Source: an uncultured Lachnospiraceae bacterium (GTDB lineage: Bacteria > Bacillota > Clostridia > Lachnospirales > Lachnospiraceae). Taken from it: a DNA stretch of 54,249 nt. Below the pieces are notes generated by a model. That model had not been told where the DNA came from, did not search any database, and was given only the letters and a program-made list of their open reading frames with translations. How positions within the stretch are numbered: position 1 is the first letter of the stretch; each line of letters begins with the position of its first letter. Of this stretch, positions 34,111-42,647 are shown one piece after another. The position numbers were made by a program, and so were the translations under genes. The stretch lies in contig CAJUHN010000002.1 in the NCBI GenBank assembly GCA_910585935.1, positions 1-54,249 of the forward strand, read 5' to 3'.

Positions 34111-35892
34111 CTATTGAAGAAGCTGCAATACTGTTTGAGGGCGTTCATTAGCCTGTGCTACCATAGCTGTAGCCGCCTGCTGTAATACTGTATATTTTGT
34201 ATACTCTGTCATTTCACTTGACATATCTGTATCTTCAAGGCGAGAAATCGCTGCTGTCATATTTTCGTGTGTCACAGATAAGCTAGACATAGCTGTATCC
34301 ATACGATTTTGATAAGCTCCTAAACTAGAACGTATGCTAGAAATTTTTGAAATCGCATCATCTAATAGTGAAATCGCTTTTTCACATCCAAACTGAGAAC
34401 GACAATTTAGGTAAGTGAGTCCTAAAGCTTCTTTACTCACCTCTGGTATACAAACATCAATTATCTGTCCTTCATTTGCTCCTACATGGATTGTCATAGT
34501 TCCGATATCCATCACTTCTACTCCAACTTCTCCTAATACTCCATTTTCTATTTCATATTCCATCCTAAATCCTCCCTGATCTGTAATGGTCAGTTTATTT
34601 CCTTGTGCGGACAGAATCGCTGTATTACTAAATCCAACTCGATCACCATTTATTGTAAAATCAGCTTTCATATTTTCACCTTGAACTGTTTCTTTTTCTA
34701 TAGGGAAACCAAACATCTCTTGTATTTTTCCATCTTGGGCAGGAACAAGGCAATTTGTACAAGTTACAGATACTTCATATTTAGATCCATTTCCGGGAAT
34801 AGCACTAGCATTACCTTCATAAGAAGTAAATGTGATATTGTCTTTATCATAATTTACATTTATCTTTTGTTCCGTTGCATTTAATGTATCTATTTGTGTT
34901 GTAATATTTTTTAATATATCTTCCTTTGTATCCCCTGCATTAATAGGAATATTAACAGTTTCAACCTGATTTGTGTCCTTATTTCTTACATTAATACTAA
35001 TTGTTCCTGATGCTGTTGTATTTCCTGTTGTATTCCCTGTTAATGTTATTTTAGCTTCATCGGAATAATTAGTATTATTAGAAGAAAGACCAAAAGCAGG
35101 AACGTAGCTTTCATCTTCACAATATACCGTTATTTCTTGTTCAGAACCATATTCATAAGAAGTTAATTTAATTGATTGGTAATTATTCTGAAATTCTACT
35201 TCTAAATTCAATCTGTCCGCTGCCTCTGTAATTTTTGCTAATACATCTGCCTTTGTATCATCTTCTTTAATCGGAATATCATATCCATTAATTACAATTT
35301 TTCCTTTTGCTCCTACTTTATCTGTCAGATTTGCTGTAGTATTTGTGGCTGTTAATGTTGTTGTTGCCTGTTCTGCTCCTTGTATAATTGTGAGCTTATA
35401 ATCGCCTGCCTGTACAGAGTTAGAAATTTCTGTCACATTTACTCCTACGGTATCTGGATATCTTCTTCTATCCCAAGTACCATCTAAAAGAGGTCTATTA
35501 TTAAATTCTGTATCTGTTCCAATACGATCTATTTCCTCTTGTAAAGCTTCCATTTCTTTCTGTATTGCATCTCTATCTTCATCTGTATTAGTTCCATTAG
35601 CCCCTTGTACTGCTAATTCTCTCATACGCTGTAACATAGAATGAACTTCTCCTAATGCACCTTCCGCACTTTGAATAACGGAAACTCCATCAGAAGCATT
35701 ATTATTGGCTTGGTCTAATCCTTTTATCTGAGCGCGCATCTTAGCAGAAATCGCCATTCCTGCTGAATTATCAGCAGATCGATTTAATTTTAATCCAGAA
35801 GACAATCTCTCTAATGATTTGCCGAGTGCATTATCATTTTTTTGTAAATGACTATTTGCCATGATTGCTGTTATATTTGTGTTAATTCTCAT
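34111..35892 (-). CDS. hag: Flagellin with large central domain
   Basis: A 593-residue flagellin. The N-terminal D0/D1 region 'MRINTNITAIMANSHLQ...LERLSSGLKLNRSADNSAGMAIS' and the C-terminal 'SLGAYQNRMD...AQANERPQTVLQLLQ' are textbook. The ~300-residue variable middle (about 150-450) holds two similar modules ('TATNTTANLTDKVGAKGKIVINGYDIPIKEDDTKADVLAKI' type and 'TISINVRNKDTNQVETVNIPINAGDTKEDILKNI' type), i.e. surface-exposed repeats. It contains six Cys, unusual for flagellins. It assembles the filament outside the cell. A GAGGT site precedes the ATG, and a sigma-28 promoter lies 120-145 bases upstream. Confidence 0.95.
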   Translation of the reverse strand: MRINTNITAIMANSHLQKNDNALGKSLERLSSGLKLNRSADNSAGMAISAKMRAQIKGLDQANNNASDGVSVIQSAEGALGEVHSMLQRMRELAVQGANGTNTDEDRDAIQKEMEALQEEIDRIGTDTEFNNRPLLDGTWDRRRYPDTVGVNVTEISNSVQAGDYKLTIIQGAEQATTTLTATNTTANLTDKVGAKGKIVINGYDIPIKEDDTKADVLAKITEAADRLNLEVEFQNNYQSIKLTSYEYGSEQEITVYCEDESYVPAFGLSSNNTNYSDEAKITLTGNTTGNTTASGTISINVRNKDTNQVETVNIPINAGDTKEDILKNITTQIDTLNATEQKINVNYDKDNITFTSYEGNASAIPGNGSKYEVSVTCTNCLVPAQDGKIQEMFGFPIEKETVQGENMKADFTINGDRVGFSNTAILSAQGNKLTITDQGGFRMEYEIENGVLGEVGVEVMDIGTMTIHVGANEGQIIDVCIPEVSKEALGLTYLNCRSQFGCEKAISLLDDAISKISSIRSSLGAYQNRMDTAMSSLSVTHENMTAAISRLEDTDMSSEMTEYTKYTVLQQAATAMVAQANERPQTVLQLLQ

Positions 35893-36010
35893 ACTTTTTA
35901 CCTCATTTCTGCACAGCTTTTCATTTATCTAAATTATATAGGATAAGAGCTTATGGATGCTGTGCGGACACAAACTCTTTTAATTTTTCTTTCCGTAAAC
36001 CCTATTTATC

Positions 36011-36037
36011 TTATCGGCAATATTTTCCCTTTCATTA
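36011..36037 (-). promoter_or_regulatory. Sigma-28 (FliA/SigD) promoter of flagellin
   Basis: On the minus strand, TAAT (36037-36034), 15 bases and GCCGATAA (36018-36011) differ from the sigma-28 consensus TAAA-N15-GCCGATAA at one base. The -35 box overlaps the stop of the upstream FliK-like gene. Transcription should start near 36003. Confidence 0.88.
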
Positions 36038-38848
36038 AGCGATCTCTTTTATATTTTTTGTGACAGATAAAAATGTCTTTGCGACTTGATATAATATTTT
36101 GGTCTGTGTTTTATTTTCTCCTATATTTTCTATCTGATCTGTGACTTTAGGGATTTTACTGCTGCAGCTATATACCATTTCATTTATCTCTAACCCTTGT
36201 GATTGTAATGCATAATCAAATTCTTTTTGTACTTGTTGGATTTTCTCCACTCCTTCTACACTATCACAAAGCAAAAATCCCTTTACTTTTGTATTTGTCA
36301 CTTTAAATTCCGCTCTTATTTCCCCTATTTTAGGTACATTCATCTGAATTTCTACTTTTCCGGCGTCTTCTTCTTTATGTATAATTTTCAAATGCACATC
36401 TACCACTTCTCCATTCATTTCCATTGGCAGATAGTAATCTTCTTGTTTTGCCAGTTTCGTAATAAATTGTGTTGTATTATAAAATAACCGAAGATCTTCT
36501 AATTTTTCATAATTAGTTTCTGTCTGATACAGTGCATTTTCTAACTGTTGTTTTGCATCTGCTTCTAAATTCTGATATGGTTCTTCCATACTATCTTTCT
36601 CTTCCATACCTTCTAAAAATGCTTCTATTTTCTGGTTCTGTTCTTCCTCTTTCGATAAATTTTTCCATATAGTTCCGGTTTTTGATGTGAGAAATCCTGC
36701 TGCCATCAGATGATTAATAGTAACTGGCTGTTGGCTCTCTGTGAGCATACGAATTGCTTCTTTTTCTCCACTCAGTTCTTTTATCTGCCTTTTCTTCTCT
36801 TGTGCATAAGATTCATTTGGATTCTCAAAAGTATCCATAAACCCTTTTAACTGCTCTGTTATATTTTTTTCTTTCCAATTCACTTCTGTCATTCCAAAAT
36901 CCTGTGTCATGGAAATATCTATTCCTCTTGCTTTCCTAGAACGCGCTGCCATCAGTAAATTTTCTAATGTCACCTCTGTATTTTGATTAACCAACGCACC
37001 AATCGCCGCTCCTTGTGTGCGATCTACTGTATGAAATAAACGATATAATCCAATATAAGCATCTCTATCCTCTTGTGAAAGTTCTTGTTTTTGTTCGAGT
37101 TTCCATAAAAATTCACTGTATTTTTCTTCTTTTGTTTCTCCTATTTCTCTTTTTATCTCTTCAATTTTATCATTTAATTCATGAATTTCAGTCTGTAAAG
37201 GATTCACATGATTTTCTATCATATATAAAGTGACACGAGGGGTTAAATTTTTTAATAAATATTGATATTCAGAATCCAGCTCTTTAATATTATCTATATT
37301 TTCTGTTGTAATCTCCATCTGATTATAAGCTAATATCTTAACTGCCCTTCTATTTGCCTCTGTAGTTTCCAGATTCATATCTGTCAAAATCTCATCGATT
37401 CCCTGAAATGCTTTATTAATACTATCCCCATATTCTTTATCTGGTTTGGTCATCAATGCTTCATACGATTCACCTGCTGCATCTAATTTATTCTTTAAAA
37501 TAGTACCCACTTCATAGGTTTTTCCTGCTGTAATAGCTGATACAGACTGACTTTCTGCCATTTCTCCAATAATATAAGAAGGCACAGTTTTTAATGCTTC
37601 AATCGTATTTACAGTTTCTTTCACCATATCTACTTTATCCGCTGTCATTTCCAATCCATCTGTTTGATATAAATCTTTATAATATTCTTGTTCCTGTATT
37701 TTTAACTCTTCCACCAACTTTTCCAAAGGCTCTGTCTGAATATCAATTCCCTTTTTTAATAAATTCATACCCGCTTCTTTTGTCATCATCAGACGTATTT
37801 CTTCTAACTGTCTATGCGCTCTTATTGCTTCCATGCTAGTATCTTTCGCGCTATATTCTTTTTTCACTCTTTCTTCTAATATCTGTAATGCCTCTTCTAC
37901 TGTCTGAGGTCTATAATTTTCTCCTGTTACAAGAGTTTCTTTTGCCTTCTTTCCTTTTGCCATCGCCTGTATAATATTTTCAACAGTTTCCTCTGCACTC
38001 CAATCCTCTTGTATATTCACAGAAAGAAGACTATAAAAAGTTTTTACAGTAATACTATCTAATGGCAGCTCTTGTTCTAGCATCCAACGTGCTGTTTCCA
38101 TATTTTCTTCTGTCACAGGAATATCTTCTCTTTCCAACACTGATGAAACCTGTTCTTTTAACTGTTCCCATTCTTCTTCTTTTAATTTAGTTTGTTCCTT
38201 TATATTCACAGGATTTCCACTATGCTGCGCTTTATAAACATTTTCAATACTAGGTTCTATCTGATTCCCTGCTATATAAGCCGCTTGTTCCTTTTTCACT
38301 TGTGTGATCTCCTGAGCCATATCCACTGCAGATTTCACATCTTTTACATTTTCTTCTGTGACAGGAATATCATATTGATTCATTTTATTCGCTACTGATT
38401 GTGCCATACCTGCACTTCCTACAACAGACGCAACCATCTCTATATCAGAATCCCCCATAGGATCTTTATAATCATCACAATAAGCTGCTAATTTCACCTT
38501 AATCTGGTCTATTACAGTCACGATCTTTTCTACATCATAAGCATCAATTTTATGCCCTTCTTTTTTTAGCTCCTCATAGTCCTTACCCGTCATATAATTC
38601 ACTAATTCATCCAGCTTTGCTTTGATCTCAGTAATTCTCTTATTCACTTCATCTTCTGATACTTTTTCTCCATGATAAATTCCTACACTCTTTTCCACTG
38701 TAGTACTTTTTACCCCTTTATTGTTATAGGATACTTCTCTATTCTTTTCCACATCAGACACTTTTGCATTTTGATTCTCTAATCCATTTTTAGTAATCAA
38801 TGGATTAATGCTAGTATTTTCTTGCATAGCTGCTATATTTACATTCAT
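36035..38848 (-). CDS. Large FliK-like protein (DUF6240-type), flagellar context
   Basis: A 937-residue, charged, mostly helical protein without signal peptide. The long N-terminal ~800 residues contain repeated segments of the form 'xIPVTEENVxxxxxxxxM' (for example 'YDIPVTEENVKDV', 'EDIPVTEENMETA', 'NTEVTLENLLMAA', 'QPVTINHLMAA'), like a series of ~80-residue helical repeats that ends in 'FLTSKTGTIWKNL'. The last ~110 residues ('YYLPMEMNGEVVDVHLKII', 'KVEIQMNVPKIGEIRAEF') resemble the FliK hook-length-control C-terminal fold. Placed directly upstream of flagellin, it probably acts in flagellar export or length control. The family name is from memory; the FliK link is inference. ATG at 38848 or 38851. 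Confidence 0.65.
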   Translation of the reverse strand: MNVNIAAMQENTSINPLITKNGLENQNAKVSDVEKNREVSYNNKGVKSTTVEKSVGIYHGEKVSEDEVNKRITEIKAKLDELVNYMTGKDYEELKKEGHKIDAYDVEKIVTVIDQIKVKLAAYCDDYKDPMGDSDIEMVASVVGSAGMAQSVANKMNQYDIPVTEENVKDVKSAVDMAQEITQVKKEQAAYIAGNQIEPSIENVYKAQHSGNPVNIKEQTKLKEEEWEQLKEQVSSVLEREDIPVTEENMETARWMLEQELPLDSITVKTFYSLLSVNIQEDWSAEETVENIIQAMAKGKKAKETLVTGENYRPQTVEEALQILEERVKKEYSAKDTSMEAIRAHRQLEEIRLMMTKEAGMNLLKKGIDIQTEPLEKLVEELKIQEQEYYKDLYQTDGLEMTADKVDMVKETVNTIEALKTVPSYIIGEMAESQSVSAITAGKTYEVGTILKNKLDAAGESYEALMTKPDKEYGDSINKAFQGIDEILTDMNLETTEANRRAVKILAYNQMEITTENIDNIKELDSEYQYLLKNLTPRVTLYMIENHVNPLQTEIHELNDKIEEIKREIGETKEEKYSEFLWKLEQKQELSQEDRDAYIGLYRLFHTVDRTQGAAIGALVNQNTEVTLENLLMAARSRKARGIDISMTQDFGMTEVNWKEKNITEQLKGFMDTFENPNESYAQEKKRQIKELSGEKEAIRMLTESQQPVTINHLMAAGFLTSKTGTIWKNLSKEEEQNQKIEAFLEGMEEKDSMEEPYQNLEADAKQQLENALYQTETNYEKLEDLRLFYNTTQFITKLAKQEDYYLPMEMNGEVVDVHLKIIHKEEDAGKVEIQMNVPKIGEIRAEFKVTNTKVKGFLLCDSVEGVEKIQQVQKEFDYALQSQGLEINEMVYSCSSKIPKVTDQIENIGENKTQTKILYQVAKTFLSVTKNIKEIA

Positions 38849-39458
38849 CATTTACCTCATTTCCGCACGGTTCTCTCAATTCTTGCCGAAATCAAATTTT
38901 CACCTAGCAATACTTATGAATCCCGTACATACAAATTCTATACGAAAGAATAAATCCTTTATTTTATGATTATTATTTCGGTTGACTATTTCGATTTCTT
39001 AATATAAATATAACATTAGTTTTTATTCTAAACCCATCAGACATTTTTTCACTTAAATACCTTTATAAATCAAAGTTCCGCTACAGCAAGAAAGTATTCC
39101 AACGAAGCCGCGCTTTCGCTCCGTTCCAGACGTAGTGGTACTAAATTCACAAATCCCGCTTCTTGCGGGTTTGTTCATTAAGTGCCGACGTCTTCCAAGG
39201 GGCTTCTTTTGGAATACTTTCTTGCTTTCGCTAGTCTGTTAGCGCTCCTATTCGGTAAAAAGCAGATTCTACAATAACAATAAAATAAAAAGCAGTAAAG
39301 AGATACACCTGTCAAAGCTCTAAATCTGTGCTTTTTTCCTTTGTTTCATTAGTTTCGATATAACGGTATTTCTGGGCATGGCTCAATGCTACGCTCAACA
39401 TGCGCTTTGCCTGGGCTGCGGTCTATTGGGGATATGAAACCATGGGCTTTATTTCCCA
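38849..39458. other. Intergenic region with element copy 6
   Basis: No gene is seen. 38,849-39,070 should hold the promoter of the FliK-like gene; a weak sigma-28-like site (TAAG-N15-ACCGAAAT, minus strand, near 38,990) is possible. Copy 6 follows. From about 39,370 the base composition rises in GC, marking the edge of the foreign-looking module. Confidence 0.5.
39074..39234 (-). repeat. Structured intergenic element, copy 6 (-)
   Basis: Outer arms GCAAGAAAGTATTCCAA and TTGGAATACTTTCTTGC pair perfectly. The inner stem is GAAGCC/GGCTTC, loop GAAA. The apical hairpin is extended (ACAAACCCGC/GCGGGATTTGT). Confidence 0.88.
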
Positions 39459-40064
39459 CTATGCTTTTGCATCAAAATTATTCTGTGGATTTTCTGTATT
39501 GACCATTTCTTCACCTGCTAATGGAATACCCCTCTTTGCGTTTCCCCATGCCTCGTTATAGATCATGCACATTTCCGTCTGTCTGGAAGCCTCTGCATTA
39601 GTAGTATACATCGTCCACCCATTGTTGGAATAAGTCGCCACCATCTCTCCATTCTTATCATAAAACTCTATGTAATCGCTGTTACCTGATGGCCGTTTGA
39701 GATATTTCACTTTCCCTTCAAGCAATGTTGCCACAAAATCAATCGGCTTAAACACATTCTGTCTGTTCCTTGAAACAGCTTTCAGACCAGAGGTAATGAT
39801 ACTTTTTCTGTCTGGAGACACTTCCGATGTGTAGCTTTTCATCAACCTGTTAAATCCTTCGGATTTGTTCTGGAACTGCCCCTTTGCAAAATCCTCATAA
39901 GCCTGTTCCCTGATCTGCTTCCGATATTCTTCATCACTGACACCGCTTTTCTTTTTGGAGAAAACATATTTGTCATTGAAGTCCGGCAGGTGGATACCTC
40001 CTATGCTTCCTGTTCCTGAAAAATATCTGTTCTGCAATGAACTATTGAACGAATTAACCTGCAT
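39459..40064 (-). CDS. Uncharacterised Lachnospiraceae protein (201 aa)
   Basis: A 201-residue soluble protein with a basic, Ser/Asn-rich N-terminus ('SLQNRYFSGTGSIGGIHLPD') and a central 'SPDRKSIITSGLKAVSR' block followed by 'YIEFYDKNGEMVATYSNNGWTMYTTNAEASRQTEMCMIYNEAW'. I recognise the pattern as a family common in Lachnospiraceae genomes but know no function. Its ATG overlaps the stop of the previous gene (TAATG), so the three genes 41431-39459 form an operon. GC content is higher than in neighbours. Confidence 0.75.
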   Translation of the reverse strand: MQVNSFNSSLQNRYFSGTGSIGGIHLPDFNDKYVFSKKKSGVSDEEYRKQIREQAYEDFAKGQFQNKSEGFNRLMKSYTSEVSPDRKSIITSGLKAVSRNRQNVFKPIDFVATLLEGKVKYLKRPSGNSDYIEFYDKNGEMVATYSNNGWTMYTTNAEASRQTEMCMIYNEAWGNAKRGIPLAGEEMVNTENPQNNFDAKA

Positions 40065-40735
40065 TATTCCACTCTCCTCTGTAAATTACTTAATCTGTTC
40101 AGCACTTCATACATCCGACCATTGCCAAACATATAATTTTGCAAAACAAGCGGCTTCCCCACCTGTCTGTTTTCACGGTACAGCTCCATATAAGCATCTT
40201 TCGCTTGATAAAAGCTGTCCTCCAATTCTTCTATCTCTTTTGTTGGAATTTCAGAAATTTTTCCTTGAATGACCTGCCCCTGGGCTACTATTCTGGCACA
40301 GGATTTCTGCCATGCTACTTCCTGGTCATATTGCATATCCAGCCACTCAATTTCTTCTTCCTTTGTCAACAGCGCTCCATCTGCCTTATAATACTGTTCA
40401 TTTTTATGGTGCTGTTCGATTTCAGAATACATCCTTGCATAACTCAGCCCACAGGCATTTACAACATCCGAATAGCCATACTGCCCTTTCTCTTCTCTGA
40501 CTTCTTTTAATATTTCAGCCCTTGTATCGCTGAATGATGTAATTGATTGCACTATTGTATACTTAATTTTATCTATTAAGACTTCCCTGTTTTTCGATAA
40601 TTGAGAAACTTCTAAGGAATCTCTATGAAACACCTTCTGGTCTTCATTTTGACTTTCCTGAGATTTCAAACACTCTTTATTAAGTTTAAGTCCGTCCTGC
40701 AAATGAACAGGATAATCGGAAATACTAATTGACAT
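40064..40735 (-). CDS. Uncharacterised protein (223 aa) of the three-gene module
   Basis: A 223-residue, helical, charged protein beginning 'MSISISDYPVHLQDGLKLNK'. The ATG at 40735 has AAAGGAG at proper distance, preferred over the upstream frame. Much of it looks like coiled coil ('EIEQHHKNEQYYKADGALLTKEEEIEWLDMQ'). No known domain recognised. It lies between the other two module genes and is translationally coupled to the next. Confidence 0.7.
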   Translation of the reverse strand: MSISISDYPVHLQDGLKLNKECLKSQESQNEDQKVFHRDSLEVSQLSKNREVLIDKIKYTIVQSITSFSDTRAEILKEVREEKGQYGYSDVVNACGLSYARMYSEIEQHHKNEQYYKADGALLTKEEEIEWLDMQYDQEVAWQKSCARIVAQGQVIQGKISEIPTKEIEELEDSFYQAKDAYMELYRENRQVGKPLVLQNYMFGNGRMYEVLNRLSNLQRRVE

Positions 40736-40792
40736 ACATTTTTTCTCCTTTATGTTCTTTCCTTGCAATAAATCTGGTCATAATGCCCTTAT

Positions 40793-41431
40793 TCAGCCAA
40801 GCATCGAATCTCCACCTGCCACAATTTCCGTCATAACATTTGCTTCATAGGCATTAGATACTTTTGCCAGCCTGTTTCTCTCAAATTCTGCCTTTGCAAT
40901 CTTTTCATTCAACAGCTCCCTCTGCTGTTTTTTTGCCTGTGCTCGCTTTTCCAGATATTCTTCTAGCAGTTTCTTCTGTCTGTCTTTCTGCCCGCTTGTT
41001 TTCTTATAAAAGCTATTTTGGGAACGTGTATAAAATTCTGAATCATTGTTAACAGACCAGCTATCTGCTCTGTAATCTTTAGCGGTAGCTCCTACCGTAA
41101 TCACCATAGAACAATCTGGAGCAGGGGCAACAGAACCAGTCATGTCACGTCTGATTACAGACAACATTTGTTCCCTGTATTTTGGATCATCTTTCATATT
41201 TTTAAACGCTTCTTCTGATATATTAACCGCTACATTTGCTATTGTTCTATCTCTTGGTATCCTCTCAAGCTCAACATAAAACTCTTTTTTGAACAGTTCC
41301 ATTTCTTCCGCTTCCGATAATTCCTTTGTGTTCCTCGCTTTCTTCAATGCAAACTTTTCTGTACCATTCACATTTTTCGTAGCCGTCACATTATTCTGAT
41401 AATGGTTTTGTCCAACTCCACTAATAGCCAT
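40793..41431 (-). CDS. Uncharacterised protein (212 aa), DUF6033-like
   Basis: A 212-residue protein starting 'MAISGVGQNHYQNN', with a mid-domain 'DRTIANVAVNISEEAFKNMKDDPKYREQMLSVIRRDM' and a C-terminal coiled coil ('RQKKLLEEYLEKRAQAKKQQRELLNEKIAKAEFERN'). It resembles a clostridial family I remember as DUF6033; not verified. The short N-terminal 'SISGVGQNxYQ' style is shared in spirit with its neighbours ('SISISDYP', 'QVNSFNSSLQNRY') and could be an export or targeting signal. First gene of the module; GGAGG precedes the ATG. Confidence 0.7.
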   Translation of the reverse strand: MAISGVGQNHYQNNVTATKNVNGTEKFALKKARNTKELSEAEEMELFKKEFYVELERIPRDRTIANVAVNISEEAFKNMKDDPKYREQMLSVIRRDMTGSVAPAPDCSMVITVGATAKDYRADSWSVNNDSEFYTRSQNSFYKKTSGQKDRQKKLLEEYLEKRAQAKKQQRELLNEKIAKAEFERNRLAKVSNAYEANVMTEIVAGGDSMLG

Positions 41432-41679
41432 TTTTTAATCCTCCATTTTAACAATTTTTAGTTTCCTTTCATCGATAATCCAAGGTTATTTCTTCTGTTC
41501 TTCCACCTCCAATCTTCAATTAACTTATCGGAAAAATAAGGGAGATTTCTAACGTCTACGTCGTGAATGGTTAATCTGACTACATGAATCGTAGATTTTA
41601 TTATTTTTGATAATATAGTCTGCCTATTCCGCCACCCACATATTCCCTTTGATTTCCAAGTAACTTCCATATGCTCCTG

Positions 41680-41790
41680 TTAAAAAGGAATGTAATCATC
41701 GCCGAATCCCCTTGGCTTACCATTTCTGAAAAACCGTTTGTACAGCTCCTTATCAGAACGGAAATATCCATAACGCCCCTCTTAAAATGC
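41680..41790 (-). pseudogene. Unassigned C-terminal gene fragment
   Basis: A minus-strand frame reads 'GRYGYFRSDKELYKRFFRNG', then 'KPRGFGDDYIPF' and a TAA at 41682-41680. It has protein-like composition but no start or upstream part. I cannot place the family. It lies among transposase debris, so it is probably a remnant. Confidence 0.4.
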
Positions 41791-41949
41791 AGGCTTCCAT
41801 TTCGCTCCGTAAAAAACAGGATAGCCGATGTATGAGATATATTACGTTGTAGATGCTTAAAATTCCTTTGCTAGAAGGACGTGAAGAAACACTAACCCGA
41901 CCTCCGAAACCTTTGACCGTTTTCAGATTGTAGAGCTATACCACATGAG

Positions 41950-42345
41950 ATAAAGAATTGAAACGGCATATGAAACACTAAAAGACCGACTGCAAATCCA
42001 GAATTTCACAGGAGCGAAACCTGTTTTGCTATCAAACAATATTTACAGTGAAATATACATCAGTAACTTTACGAAAGACATAATTCGCGATGTAGAAATG
42101 GAATAAGATGAAAAAGAGAAACAAAGGAAACATAATGGGCAACCTGGGGATACTGAAAAATGCCCTGCTCTATATTTTATTGGAAACAAACGCGCAAAAG
42201 CAGGACAGACTATTTCAACAGATATATGAAAATATCAGCAAAAATCTGATTCCCATAAGACCCAATCAACATTATCACTGGGCAAAAGGATAACTTGCAG
42301 GAAAATATTCAAACACGCACAAAAGAGCTTATTAACTTGCAAAAC
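41950..42345 (+). pseudogene. Decayed IS4-like transposase, C-terminal part
   Basis: One plus frame gives 'RIETAYETLKDRLQIQNFTG' and then 'KPVLLSNNIYSEIYISNFTKDIIRDVEME'. After a frame change near 42,110 a second frame gives 'NKGNIMGNLGILKNALLYIL...NLIPIRPNQHYHWAKG', followed by a stop and 'LAGKYSNTHKRAY'. This order matches the C-terminal region of a large IS4-group transposase. Frameshifts and stops show that it is dead. It lies between element copies 6 and 7. Confidence 0.7.
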
Positions 42346-42462
42346 TTTAAAACATGAAGATTTTCCGCAATAAAATCAATAAAAAATAGCCTAAATAATT
42401 TTTTATCATATAATTCCCCTCTCCCAAACATAATTATATCAAAAACTAGCCATAACAATAAA

Positions 42463-42617
42463 CTAGCACAGGCAAATAACTATTCCAAAAGAAGCCCCTT
42501 AGAAGACGCTGGCACTTAATGAGCAAGCCCTCTAAGGGATTGCGAATTTAGTACCATTGCGTCTGGAACGGAGCGAAAGCGCAGCTTCGTTGGAATAGTT
42601 CTTTGCCTGTGCGAACC
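42463..42617 (+). repeat. Structured intergenic element, copy 7 (+)
   Basis: CTAGC to GCGAACC. Outer arms CACAGGCAAATAACTATTCC and GGAATAGTTCTTTGCCTGTG pair with one mismatch. It is informative because the usual GACGT/ACGTC pair is changed to GACGC/GCGTC on both sides. Loop GAAA. Confidence 0.9.
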
Positions 42618-42647
42618 TTTGAACCCTTGACCCTTCAGTCAAACTAA

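Noticed and set aside
41458..41670. 70-aa minus-strand frame downstream of transposase debris
   Set aside because: Basic, low-complexity composition and no recognisable family. It probably lies in decayed sequence.
42108..42293. 61-aa plus-strand gene
   Set aside because: It is the frameshifted continuation of the IS4-like transposase relic, not a separate gene.
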